From: Thinopyrum elongatum
Lineage: Eukaryota; Streptophyta; Magnoliopsida; Poales; Poaceae
Direction: 5' to 3'
DNA length: 64,000 nt
Assembly (NCBI GenBank): GCA_011799875.1
Contig: CM022298.1
Location: 264,795,757-264,859,756, forward strand
The position numbers and the translations under genes are program-made. The notes below the pieces were generated by a model. The model did no database searches, was not told the DNA's origin, and was given only the letters and a program-made list of their open reading frames with translations. This document shows, in pieces, positions 37,601 through 48,750 of the stretch. Position 1 is the first letter of the stretch. Each line of letters starts with the position of its first letter.

Positions 37601-38267
37601 TACTGCTTTGCATATGGAATTACCCATAATGCAAGTAGGCAAATATTTCGAGAGCAATAGGCTATAGCGGATTTTCAAAGGATTGAATAGCATTATGAAG
37701 TATTTTGCGAAACACATGAACAATTGGGGATGAACGGATCCCGGGTAATTGTGAGGAATTATCCGTAAGGGCTTCGTTGTGGTAATGAACTGCAAGGCAG
37801 TAGACACAAGGGATTCTCGGAACATCGGAGAGTAATTCGAGGCATCTTGTAATAACAAGAGCAACTGGGAATAAAGGTATGGATGGCAAGTGTATGCAGT
37901 TATCCTTAGGGACTTATCGGTGTTGTGGAAATGCAAAGGAGATGGGCACAAGGGTCTCAGGAAACACCGAAGAGTATCTTCAGAATCTTCTGGTGAAGAA
38001 GGCGGTCATCTGGATGAAGGGGCTCTCCAGGAGGAAGTGGTTATGAGATCCTAGAGTCAGAGTTAGCAAAATCATTTAACCCGAATAGAGGAGAGATCAA
38101 AGTCCCAGAGTAAGACAAGGAATAAAAGATCCTAATACCACCCAATGGCGACGTGGGCCCATAAGCCGCACAGCCATGTTAGTAAAAGTTTTGTAATGAC
38201 TAGACTCAACTTCAGCCAAGGAGTTGGAAAGGGGGGTTCCTACAGGCAGTCGGCTCTGATACCAACT
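34661..38267 (-). other. Non-coding internal domain of the LARD
   Basis: It is bounded by a minus-strand polypurine tract on the left ('aaatctcctcc' on the plus strand) and the primer site on the right. Open frames are short, the longest being 179 residues on the minus strand (37412-37951) and without family likeness. I see no protease, reverse transcriptase or integrase motif. As known for LARDs, this segment probably acts as RNA for packaging and reverse transcription. Confidence 0.8.
38253..38264 (-). other. Primer-binding site of the LARD (iMet)
   Basis: The plus strand reads gctctgatacca, which is TGGTATCAGAGC on the minus strand, three bases inside the right LTR. This fixes the right LTR as the 5' LTR. 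Confidence 0.92.
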
Positions 38268-41200
38268 TGTGACGCCCCCGATTCAATCGTACACTAATCA
38301 TACACGCAAATGTGTACAATCAAGATCAGGGACTCACGGGAAGATATTACAACACAACTCTAGACACAAATAAAATAATACAAGCTTCATATTACAAGCC
38401 AGGGACCTCGAGGGCTCGAATACAGAAGCTCGAATACAAACAATTCAGCGAAAGCAACAATATTTGAGTACAGACATAAGTTAAACAAGTTTGCCTTAAG
38501 AAGGCTAGCACAAAAGTAACAATGATCGAAAAGGCAAGGCCTCCTACCTGGGAGCCTCCTAACTACTCCTGGTCATCGGCGGCCTCCACGTAGTAGTAGG
38601 CACCCTCGGTGTAGTAGTAGTCATCGTTGAAGGTGGCGCCTGGCTCCTGGGCTCCACCATCTGGTCGCATCAACCTGAAAGAAGAAAGAAGGGGAAAAGG
38701 GGTAGCAAAGCAACCGTGAGTACTCATCCAAAGTACTCGCAAGCAAGGATCTACACTACATATGCATCAGTATCAATGAAATGGGTAGTATCCGTGGACT
38801 GAACTGCAGAATGCTAGAAGAGAAGGGGAAAGCCTAGCCTATCGAAGACTAGCATCTTCAAGCATCTTGCAGCATCTGAAGAGATAGGAGTAGCATATTA
38901 TAATATTAGTAAGTATGTTGTAACATCGCCCAGAGATCACTTCCTCGACTCCCTCCGAGAAAGCAATCCTGGAGCCATCATTTCCATTTCATGCCTCAGC
39001 ATCCAGTTCTAGTTGTATCGATCGGGATACAACTCCGAGCGTCCGTTACCGTGGACACGACTATTCGAATAGATCAATCTTCCCTGCAGGGGTGCACAAA
39101 CTTACCCAACACGCTCGATCAACTCCGGCCGGACACACCATCAGGTCATGACCGGCCTCGGCCGATCAATACACCGTAGTCCTACCTAGGCTCAACAGAG
39201 AGGCCAGCACGCCGGTCTACATCCTAAGCGCTCAGGGGTCTTGGGCCCATCGCCCTTCGCACTCCTGCATGTTGCATGGATGGCCGGGATCAGTCCTGGC
39301 TACCTCCTTACATAAGGCAGGTGCTTACGCGGGCCACCCGGGCGCGTGCCGCTCCATTGCTGACGTTCGAAGAGCTTTCGGCTGATACATACGACGCAGA
39401 GTGCCCATACTAATTCCCGCGTGGTGGTTAGTGCGAAAAGGCCAGAGGCCTACTCGGATCACATATCCAAATCGTTAGTGTCTTGGAAGCGCGTGGTAAC
39501 GATCAATGATCCACGATATGTGGCCCCGTGACCACGTCTCATGGACTTGCGGCAAGGGCTAAGAATGCCTGGCCGCACCGCGTGGAAAACTTGTGGGTGT
39601 CCTCCAGATCAACCCGACTACACATCAACTCGCGGGCACTCTCATGGTCAACCCGACTTCACATTTCTCTTGAGGGTACCCCTCGGGGCCGACCCGACTT
39701 CAGTCATGGTTCTGTGGTAAAGTCAAATGTAACCATGTGTCCAAAATAGCAAGGGGGAAACCTGAGGAATCACCCTCGATGGATTCCCACTCGATGTAAC
39801 CGTCAAGGTGGACTTGGAGGAATCACCCTCGATGGTCCACACTTGAAGGGTTGCACGACAGAGTCGTTATCGGGAGTGGTGAAGGAGGAATCACCCTTGA
39901 TGACCACGACCGAGTAGCTACACTACAGGGTTAACATCAGAAGTGCTGATGAGGTATCACCCTTGGCACTCGATAGTAACTCTGCAGAGTCGTACAACTA
40001 AGGGGGGGTGATGTGCGGTGTCCGGGTCTAGACGTCGATCACGTTGATCGTGTCATTGGTCATCAAGCGGGGTCAACTAGGACAAGGTGAGGGGTCTCTG
40101 GTGGATCACTAACCAACCTATACTAAGCAGTTTAGGATAAACAGGCAAGGTATGAAAGCAGGTTACAAAATCAGGCTATGCATCAGAATAGGAGCAACCA
40201 AATACAGTAGCAAAATCTAATGCAAGCATGAGAGAGAATGGAATGGGCGATATCGGAATGATCAAGGGGGGTTTGCTTTCCTGGAAGCTCTGCTAAAAAG
40301 GAAGAAGGGTCATCGGCATCGTAGTCGATCACATGGGCAGCATCGGTCTCGGAGTCTACCGGAGAGAAGAGGGGGGAGAAACAGTAAATATAAGCAAACA
40401 GATGCATCACTAAACATGACATGATGATATGCAGTGCTAGGGGTGTTCTAACGTAGGACTACACGTTGCAGACGGAGAGGGAAAACATCCAGAGAGGTTT
40501 TCCCAGTGTTTGGTATTTTCCGGACAGACAAAAAAGGGGACGGTTCCATGTTCAGCATGCTAGGGGCATGTGACAGATGAACGGACCGCATATTCGGATT
40601 CATTGAATTTTTCTGAGCAAATTTCATATATAAATTATTTTCATCGGAGTTACGGTTTATTTTATATGATTTTCCGAAGTTTTATTGTTTTTCTGGAATT
40701 ACAGATTTATTTTAATTCGAAAATCATTTTAATATCTAAATGCTACGGGTACCAAAAAGTGTACCCACACTTTTGCACGTGAGGCTGACAGTGGGCCCAG
40801 AGTCAAAGTCACAGCTGACTGTGTATGCCTTATCCAAATGAACAGTACATGAGGGGGCCCCACATGTCATTGGGTGTATATTTCATTAACTCCTAAAACA
40901 ATTCTAACAGGTTTTTTAAATTAATTGGGGGGTTAACCCCACTAACTAAAAGAGGGGGGTCCACTGGGCAGAGGCCCAGGCCGGCCACGGCTGGGCTCGC
41001 GCGCGTGATCGCTCACAGAGGAGCGCCGGCAGGCGGGGCGAGCGAAAGGCCGCGGGCGTGGGGCTGCAGCAACCAAAGCAACAACAGGCGGCCGTGGGCA
41101 CAACGAGGAGCAGGGGCGCGCGGCTGTGCGGGCATGGGCGACAGCAGTGGGTGTAGCCCGCGGGGGCGGGTGTGCGCGGAGGTGTGGTCAGACGAGCGCA

Positions 41201-42326
41201 CGCGGGAGGGAACGACAGCAGGCAAGCGCACGCGCACTGGAGGCCGAAGTCGCGGCCAGTTGCGGGCGAGCACGCACGGGAGCCAGGCTTCAGGTCTTGG
41301 CGACCGAGGCGAGCAGGCGCGGCTTCGGTGACGGATGCGAAAGGGAAAATAGGGGGAAAGGACCAGCAGCTCACGGTGATCTCAAAGGCATAGTCGGGGA
41401 AGCCAGGGGTGGTCCATAGCGGTGGCGAACGACGGCGAGACGCGGCGGCCGTGGTGGGGAAGATGACCCGATGGCGAAGAAGCAGGGTGTTCCAGCCCGA
41501 ATCGGTGCACGTAGTCGAAGGAGTCGTCGGCGCTGAAGCTCCCGGACAAGATGCGGCTATGTGGGGAGGCCGGTGGCCGCGGGATCGACATGGCGACGGC
41601 GACCAACCTTGGGCACGAACAAATTCGAGAGAGAGAGAGAGAGAGAGCGAGCGAGGGGATAATGGGGAGGCTAGGGATTTCTACAGCATTGAGGGGGGCT
41701 CTTATCCATCGTGGGGGTTCGCTGGAAGCACGACACGGAGGTAGCAGCGGCTAGGGCGGCGTGGATGGCCGCCATGCCCCCTCTCTGCCTCCTGTAGCAG
41801 GAGGAAGGGGAAGATCCAGGTGGGCTGGGCCTCCTCTGCCACTAAGGCCGAGCCATCAATAGGTTTAGGCCCTTTTTCCTTTTCCCTTTTATTTTCTGTT
41901 TTATTTACTTCGGTACTATTTTCTACTCAAACTCCATAGTAAATAAATTTAGGTCAACTTGAAATTTGGCACATAATTAGTAGGCAATATTTTGAGACAA
42001 CACATAAAGTTTCAAGTCGTTTGGAAAAACATAACATTTGTTTATATTTAAAAGCCTATAATAGTTGCTCTTGGACCACTTCAATATTTTGCTAAGGATT
42101 AATTTGTGAATCAAATGAAGTTGGTTTACACATGATAATGATCAGGGGGATTTATAGAATTATTCGAACATTTTAGTTTTACTGCTCAAAGAAATAATTT
42201 AATTAACTTTATTTTAAACCTGAAAATGGCTTTGATTTTTATCAAGTGGCAAATTGGTTTAGTTAAACGTGATGACATGGCACCCTTAGTGTGAGGTCAC
42301 TGTAGCATGGCACTGGGGGTGTTACA
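38268..42326 (-). repeat. LARD 5' LTR (right), 4059 bp, uninterrupted
   Basis: Starts TGTGACGCCCCC and ends GGGTGTTACA on the plus strand. It carries no nested insertion and so records the pre-insertion state for the Gypsy (39621-39625) and the Helitron (40666/40667). Reading frames in the GC-rich part 40950-41750 are not conserved with those in the left LTR. A GA-repeat near 41626-41648 is longer than in the left copy. Confidence 0.92.
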
Positions 42327-42331
42327 AGATG

Positions 42332-42859
42332 CATGCTGGATAGCAGTCGATGTGTGGAGTAATAGTAGTAGATGCAGAATTGTTTCGGTCTACTTGTCTC
42401 AGACGTGATGCCTATATACATGATCATTGCCTTGGATATCTTCATGATTATTTGCTTTTCTATCAATTGCCCAACAGTAATTTGTCTACCCACCGTATGC
42501 TAATTTCAAGAGAGAAGTCTCTAGTGAAAACTATGGCCCCCGGGTGTATTGTTATCATATATTAAAATCCAAAAATACATTGTTGTAATTTTTCTTTATT
42601 TATTTTATTTTGTATTTTATCTATCTATCTATCACTACAAAATTTAATCTTGCAAGTAAGCATCAAGGGATTGACAACCCCTTGTTCGCATTGGGTTCAA
42701 GTGTTTGTTATTTTGTGTGCAGGTACTGCTAACGAGGTGTTGCGTGATTCTCCTACTGGATTGATAACCTTTGTTCTTAACCGAGGGAAATACTTATCTC
42801 TACTGTACTGCATCGTCACCTCTTCTTCGGGGAAATCCCAACACAGCTCACAAGTAGCA
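42332..42859. repeat. Solo LTR of a Gypsy-type element, right part
   Basis: It continues the LTR interrupted at 11943 and ends in GTAGCA at 42859, followed by the GTATA duplication. 42327-42331 is the second AGATG copy made by the LARD. Confidence 0.85.
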
Positions 42860-44502
42860 GTATAAATGCTTGACAAAGTTTCTTCTTGAAAAGGGTTTTG
42901 AGATTGGTAAAATTGATTCAACCTTATTCACTAAGAGAGTTAATGGTGAACTATTTTTATGCCAAATATATGTTGATGATATTATCTTTGGATCTACTGA
43001 CCCTCTTTTTAGTGAAAAGATTGGAAGGCTTATGTCAGAGAAGTATGAGATGTCTATGATGTGTGAACTAAAATTATTCCTTGGTTTGCAAATCAAGCAA
43101 ACTCGGGATGGCACCTTTGTCTCACAAACAAAGTATACCAAAGATCTTTTCAAGAAGTTCAACATGCAAGAAAGCAAAGGTATGAAAACCCCCATGCCAA
43201 CCACCGGACATCCTGACTTGTCAAAGGATGGCAAACCCGTTGATCAAAAAGTTTATCGATCTATGATCGGTTCTTTGCTATATCTATGTGCCTCTCGTCC
43301 CAACATCATGCTAAGTGTGTGCATGTGTGCACGATATCAAGCGGCACCCAAAGAGTGTCATCTTAAGGCCTTGAAAAGAATTATGCGATATTTCATACAT
43401 ACACGAAATTTTGGCATTTGGTACCCTAAAGGATCCTCATCAAGCTTTTAAATCTAGGCCGATACGACCGATATATAGGCCGATATATCACTTTTGGGGC
43501 TCTACAGATATAAACATAACATATCATTTTGTAAATATCATTTTCAAACATATCATCCGATATGGACCGAAATATTAACCGAAATGGCCGATATCTAGCC
43601 GGATATGTCCCCCGATATAGAATGACACATAGATGACAACAATTATTTATTAGAAGCCGTGAAATAAGATTATGCATTTACAACTTCATTATATATTATT
43701 AAATTCATGCACAATGTTTCTTACAAATGCATATATATTGCATTGTTTTTAATCATAGTGTAAGGATTTTGTGAATCTTTCCTTAACAGTTTCTTAATCA
43801 ACAAGTTAATAGACTAGGAATCTAAAAGTGTCATGTTAAAGCATTGACATCATACATTTTGTTTTACTAAAAAATAAATGTTTTGAACAAGAATAACAAA
43901 AAAAACTAGACATATTTTCTCTGATATATCTACATATCGTCCGATATATCACCCGATATCCGACATCCGATATGTCGAAGCCAAACTGATACGAACCCGA
44001 TATCCGATATTTTGAAGCTTGATCCTCATTCAAACTTTTTGGCTACTCCAACTCAGACTATGCCGAAGACAAGGTTGATAGAAAATCCACTTCGGGTACA
44101 TGTCAATTTCTTGGTAGATCACTTGTGTCTTATTCCTCCAAGAAACAAAATTCGGTATCTCTATCCACCGCTGAAGTGGAATACATCACTCTGGGATCAT
44201 GTTGTGCTCAATTACTATGGACGACACAAACTCTCAAAGGTTATGGGATACATGTGCCACTAATTTGTGATAATGAGAGTGCTATTAAGATTGCACACAA
44301 TCCCATGAAACATTCTCGAACTAAGCATATTGAGGTTGGTCACCATTTCATTCGAGACCATGTTGCTAAGGGTGACATTTACCTTAAGCTTGTTCGTACC
44401 ACCAAACAATTGGCGGATATCTTCAATAAGCCTCTTGATAAAAAGATATTTTGTAACTTGAGAAGTGAGTTGAACGTCATTGATGCTTCCAACATGAACT
44501 AA
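42860..44502 (+). pseudogene. Reverse transcriptase and RNase H of Copia B, interrupted by a MITE
   Basis: The sense resumes after GTATA as 'LTKFLLEKGFEIGKID'. It shows the catalytic YVDD in 'QIYVDDIIFGSTD', the 'LKLFLGLQIKQ' block and 'YRSMIGSLLYLCASRP', then is cut in 'KGSS' by an 8-bp-duplicating insert (43441-44021). It resumes at 44022 with the RNase H blocks 'KSTSGTCQFLG', 'LSTAEVEYI' and 'CDNESAIKIA', ending at a stop at 44500-44502. Apart from the insertions the frame is open. The style and the downstream purine tracts fit a Sirevirus (Maximus-like) lineage. Confidence 0.85.
43441..44021. mobile_element. hAT-like MITE, 581 bp, rich in CGATAT motifs
   Basis: The ends are inverted repeats CAAGCTT...AAGCTTG followed inward by related A/T-rich bases. 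An 8-bp duplication ATCCTCAT flanks it (43433-43440 and 44022-44029). Eight bases with CA-starting termini fit the hAT superfamily. If the ends are drawn one base in, the duplication is 9 bp and a Mutator-like origin is possible. The interior has many 'ccgatat' and 'gatatatc' motifs on both strands. It carries no transposase. Confidence 0.75.
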
Positions 44503-45910
44503 ACACTCACTTGGATGCATGCAAGGGCATGAGCTATTTTTACTAATCCTTGATATCATTCCTATGATGATAATTTCATATCCTGGATATGTTGCTCCCT
44601 TGTATTGCATCTAACCCTTGTTGCTACTTGGATATGTACTACTTCATAAATCTTGCTCTCAACATTCATATCTAGAGCAAAGAAGATTGAATCAAGTATC
44701 TACACCTTTGGTGTGCTCGAGGAACAAGAGAAATAAACATATCCTTTGACACTATATGACTCTATGCTTCACTCTTGTCAAAATGGATATATATGTTGCT
44801 CCTTGTAGAACTAACCCATGCAGGAAGATTAACTACAAATGAAAGGATTTCTCCAATTTCCACTCCATGAGCATCTACCTCAAGTTCAACTACATGATGG
44901 ATCTCACCAAAACCCAATGTAAGCCCTCACATTTTAGAGAAGCTTTGCTCCAAGCCATGAGTTAAAAGCAACTCAATAAGGTGTGAATACATTGAAACAC
45001 TTAAATGAGAAATGGTAATCCCATTTTGAGATTAATGATGAGTATGACCTATGATCAAGTGATCTCACTTGACTCCTAAGTCAATATACTCTAACATAGG
45101 TGACTTAGTCGCCAATCCCCTCTCTAGATGAAGTTCCCTAGTGTTTTCCTTGGTTGCACTTTGTTTGCCTTTCTTTTCCTAAAATGTCTTTTCTCTAAAA
45201 AAACTTCATCTAGATTTCTTCTCTTTCGTTTCTCTGTTCTTTCTCTTGTAGTTAGATTCTGGTAAATTCATTGCAAATCCTTTTCGAATTCCCTGAAAAT
45301 CTTTGTGTGTGAGTTGACAAAATTTTCCTTCTGTGTTGGACTCGGTCTCTCCAATCCAAAGCTCATCGGTCGAACCGAAGTGCAAGTAAACCCTGCACAC
45401 AGTTCATCGGTTCCACCGAAATGGACTACTTCGGATCCATTGATGTACTATATCTGTGAACTCCACCACTCGGAGTCACCGATCGAAATCATTCGGAGCC
45501 ACCAACTTCACTGCTGACAGAATGTTTTGCCAAACCTACTATTTCTTTATTTCCAGCTCCACTCAATGGTTCTTTCCCTCTGTTTGCATCCGAAACTACA
45601 TTAGGCCTAGTTGTGCCTCTCCAGGACCACACTCGCTTGACTCACAACCTTGAAGCTTACCCTTCCTGGAAATTGATGTCAAAGGGGGAGAGATGCACAT
45701 AAAAGCCTATCCTCAAATCTCTTCTAAGAAAGGAGGAGAGAGATGCACTACCATAAGAGGAGAGAATTTACATGTCTCTAAGAGGGGAGAGATATATTAT
45801 TGAATAATTTATTATTCTCATTTACTCTGAGTTTGCTCTGATTTTGTCTCACCCTACCTACTCCCATTATCCAATGCTAGATTTAGGGGGAGAGGAAGTT
45901 CAACCTTAGG
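44503..45910 (+). other. 3' untranslated region of Copia B with several polypurine tracts
   Basis: No coding sense follows the pol stop. From 45345 there are 'cggt...accg' palindromes (45367, 45409), as in the LTR fragment at 10537-10640. From 45680 to 45899 at least five purine tracts of the type 'aaagggggagagatg' occur, a known hallmark of Sireviruses. No 3' LTR follows: the sequence passes into a CTG-rich tract instead, so the 3' end is lost. Confidence 0.65.
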
Positions 45911-46153
45911 GACACTGCTGTTGTTGTGTTGCTGCTCCTGCTGCTACTGCTCCTGCTACTCCTCCTGCTCCTGCTCCTCCTCCCGCTCCTGCTCCTGCTG
46001 CTACTGCTCCGCCTCCTGCTCTTGCTCCTGCTATTGTTGCTGCTGCTACTACTACTGCTACTCTACTACTGCTACTCCTACCCCTACCCCTACTGCTGCT
46101 GTTGCGGCTACCCCTACTGCTGCTGCTGCTACTGCTGCTACTACTACTGCTAC
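45911..46153. repeat. Imperfect CTG/CTC/CTA trinucleotide tract, about 240 bp
   Basis: Nearly pure CTN and CCN triplets. It reads as poly-Leu, poly-Ala/Pro/Thr or Gly/Ala-rich peptides depending on frame and strand. No flanking domain makes any of these a credible protein. It marks the join between the truncated Copia B and the next region. Confidence 0.8.
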
Positions 46154-46830
46154 TCGCCAGTCTATATCCGACACATTGGTGTGGCCTAGGGAGGAGGAGC
46201 CATGATGCCCTCGTCGTCCGCCAAGGTCTTCTACCGCAGCCAATCCACGTCAAGGAGTGCACAGCGTCGCACTGAGGGCGCCCACAAGGCCACAATGGCA
46301 ACACAGACTACTGCTCACCATCGCGCCGCCACCTTCTTCGAGTGCGACAACCACTGCATGATCGATGCCAATGATCCTCAACATGCACCTTCTACTCGTC
46401 TGCCGCTGATATAGAGTTTTTTTTGCTCGAAAAACTGAGAGATATCCCACTATACATTAGTGTTTGCTCGTTTTGAACTTTTAGTTCTCCTTGTAGCCAC
46501 TGGTACGCGTCGGTGCTATACAAACGATTTTTAACCCCTTTCCGCGATGGCATTTGGAACCGTCGCCAAGTGAGTGTGGGCGATAGGGGGGTCCTTCCCA
46601 CACGACCCAGAAACCGTCGGGGATAGGCAGCCTTGATGCATACCAAACGCTTCATCCTTGTACATAGGGGGGTCCCTATATAACCGTTTCCGATATCTCG
46701 AATATCCCAAACGCTTCATCCTTGGTACTCGTTTGTGCTCGCATTGCCATCGCAGTCGGAGTTTTGTGGTTTTACCTAAAACCAGGCAGATTCCAGACAC
46801 GGGAGTTTTCCAGGCACGTACCAAACTGAC
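46154..46830. other. Unassigned stretch leading into CACTA-like repeats
   Basis: A short plus-strand frame (46202-46414) has no recognisable domain. From about 46450 phrases such as 'cgcgatggcatttggaaccg' and 'ccaaacgcttcatccttg' (twice, 46647 and 46709) suggest the outer part of a CACTA-type terminal region. Candidate starts 'cactatacattag' (46451) and 'cactggtacgcg' (46498) do not match the terminus seen at 56815, so no left end is called. Confidence 0.35.
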
Positions 46831-47100
46831 TCTACGTTTACGATGCCTGGCACATCACAAACAGTTCATGATTATAAACCGTGTACGATAGGTTAGACAA
46901 TCACACACATTTAGTTTTCCCACACCGTATGTGATAGTGTCTGACATCACACACGCTTTGCAAACAGCAATTGTGTGCATTGTTACACACGTTTCCTCTC
47001 CGTGAACCGTGTCGGATTATGATGTATATCGCACACGCTGTGCTTTATTAACCGTGTGCGTCGTAATAACCTGCACACTGTAATTTCTCCCTAATTTAAT
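46831..47100. repeat. CACTA-type subterminal repeats, left block
   Basis: Motifs of the kind 'aaccgtgtgcg', 'atcacacacg' and 'atcgcacacg' recur in both orientations. They resemble the block at 56280-56770 beside a clear CACTA terminus. In CACTA elements such repeats bind the transposition proteins. Confidence 0.55.
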
Positions 47101-47272
47101 TGCTGCTATTTAAGATTATGCCTAATTTAAATTTGAAAGTAGGCTATAGCTTTATTCATATCCATCAGGTTCAAACAACCAATGCATTATTCGATTGACA
47201 GGTACATATGTTTAAGAATTACATAAGCACTAAATAAAGAATGATGAACCAGGGTTCTATACTTGTACTATT

Positions 47273-48122
47273 ACAGATGGTAAAGAAAGAGGCGACAGAC
47301 ATTCTGGTTGCTGAACAAGGTGAAGCGAAATGGCCCTATTGTGCTCTCCTGGATGCAGAAGGCACGCATGACTCTAGTCCAACCCCTTGTGATGGCCGAC
47401 CGCCAATCATGTAGTTTGAGAGGTAATCTTGAGTAAACTGCTTCAGGATCCACTGCAAAGGAAAAAAGATTCAGACATTGTCATCTAACACAACTCATTA
47501 CGGGCAGTAAAAAGAAGGCTACAGGGTTCTTACTTACCATCCTGCAGTTCACTATTGTCTTGCATAAAGTGTAAACAAATAGTTTGATTGGCATCTTTTG
47601 ACCCATTTTAATAACAATCTTTATCAGTTTCCTCACTTGATGCTGGTTCATGAATATCTCATTGCCCCATACGCAGAAAGGGTCGAAGTGTGGATCTTTG
47701 GCAATGACATATGTACCTAAAAGCACCAAGTTAATATTAGAAGCTAAACAACAATTGCAAAATGATGTAGTACAACATGCCCTCCATCCCATTATATAAG
47801 ATTTTATTACATATATATCTAGACATCATCAGAACATTAAGGTAACACTCTTCCTTGTTGCTATGTAGCCTGGGATTGCATATTTAGTCATTCAGTACAA
47901 TGCATGTTGCTATGTAGTCTCAGATATAATAAATATGGCCCTAGTTAACCTACTGATAAATGGGTTTCAAATATATTCAGTGAAATGTTCGATTCGATGA
48001 TTAATCCCTTATCAGCCCCCAGGCTATATGGTACCAGCTACCGATATCCTGAACAGTGAGTACATATAAGCAATGCGATGAAACTAACCTCGATGGAAAA
48101 CAACAGTGTTCTCAATATTGTC
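47273..48122 (-). pseudogene. Remnant of a multi-exon B3-domain-like gene
   Basis: Three exons with good splice sites read leftwards. 48089-48122 ends at GAG|GTTAGT. 47538-47716 is preceded by TTTTAG and ends ATG|GTAAGTA. The last runs from 47452, preceded by TTTGCAG. Exon phases agree, giving 'DNIENTVVFHRGTYVIAKDP' and onward to 'NCRMWILKQFTQDYL'. A frameshift follows, after which another frame reads 'AITRGWTRVMRAF' and a strand-like end, resembling the second half of a B3 DNA-binding domain. The B3 call rests on the pattern of these segments and is moderate only. The frameshift makes it non-functional as read, and upstream exons were not found. Confidence 0.45.
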
Positions 48123-48750
48123 CTGTATGAGTACATATAAAGGCATGTTAAGCACAACAGGCTAAACATCAACCAAATATATCCATGGTAGACAACATAA
48201 TCTACAAATCATAGCTTCAGTGTGCAGGCTTAAGCACGCTAGTTAAGCAAAACAAGAAGTGGAAAGGTGTGTTAACTGCATCAGGCATAACATTTAAAAA
48301 CAAGCAAATAGTCATTCAAACTGGTATTGTGCAGGTCTAAAGTACACTAGTTATTGTTAAAAAAATGAAAAGGCATGTTAACTGCAATATCCTTAACAAC
48401 AACCAAATATCGTAATTCATAGTGGTATTGTTGAAACTGTTATTGATGAAATTGAACTGCATGGCAAATAGTTGCACATATAGAGCATCACATTGTGAAG
48501 AACTGAAATAAACAAGGCATAAGGCCATCTCTAGCCGATCCTTTAAAAGTTAAATGACTAAAACCCTTAGTGGATATATATATACTCCAGCAATTTTTGG
48601 CCGTTTCTAGTCGATCCCCTAAACTTAACATTGTAAACTTCAATTTGATCAAGTTCAAAGTAGGTTCAACCGAAAGTAGCATGCATTCAAACATAAACAT
48701 AGATATTTTTGCATAACCGAACATAAAACATAAATTTAAACTAAGCTAAA
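48123..48750. other. No gene seen between the B3-like and ERF-like genes
   Basis: AT-rich sequence with no domain-bearing frame. Upstream exons of the B3-like gene or the 3' region of the ERF-like gene may lie here. Confidence 0.4.

Larger units (their letters stand above)
11944..42326 (-). mobile_element. Complete LARD (Sukkula-like) non-coding LTR retroelement, carrying nested insertions
   Basis: Two LTRs of about 4.06-4.08 kb (11944-13301 plus 30533-34660 on the left, 38268-42326 on the right) flank a 3.6-kb internal region. The iMet primer site reads on the minus strand beside the right LTR, so the element runs right to left. Ends are TGTAACACCCCC...GTCACA in that direction, with an AGATG duplication. 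Without the Gypsy and Helitron inserts it is about 11.7 kb. No gag or pol is present. Long LTRs with a conserved non-coding core are what is described for LARDs such as Sukkula, which depend on proteins from other elements. The family name is my inference. Confidence 0.85.

Noticed and set aside
37412..37951. 179-residue minus-strand frame in the LARD core as a gene
   Set aside because: No domain, no start context, and LARD internal regions are known to be non-coding. A frame of this length can occur by chance.
45906..46304. Poly-Leu, poly-Ser/Cys and Gly/Ala-rich frames
   Set aside because: They are different readings of one trinucleotide tract and lack any flanking domain.
46451..46465. 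'cactatacattag' as the left terminus of CACTA-1
   Set aside because: It shares only CACTA with the terminus at 56815, and the preceding triplet (TCC) does not match the AGG after 56815.
47786..47830. A Stowaway MITE starting 'ccctccatcccattatataaga'
   Set aside because: Only one end is visible and no matching inverted end follows within a few hundred bases; at best a fragment.
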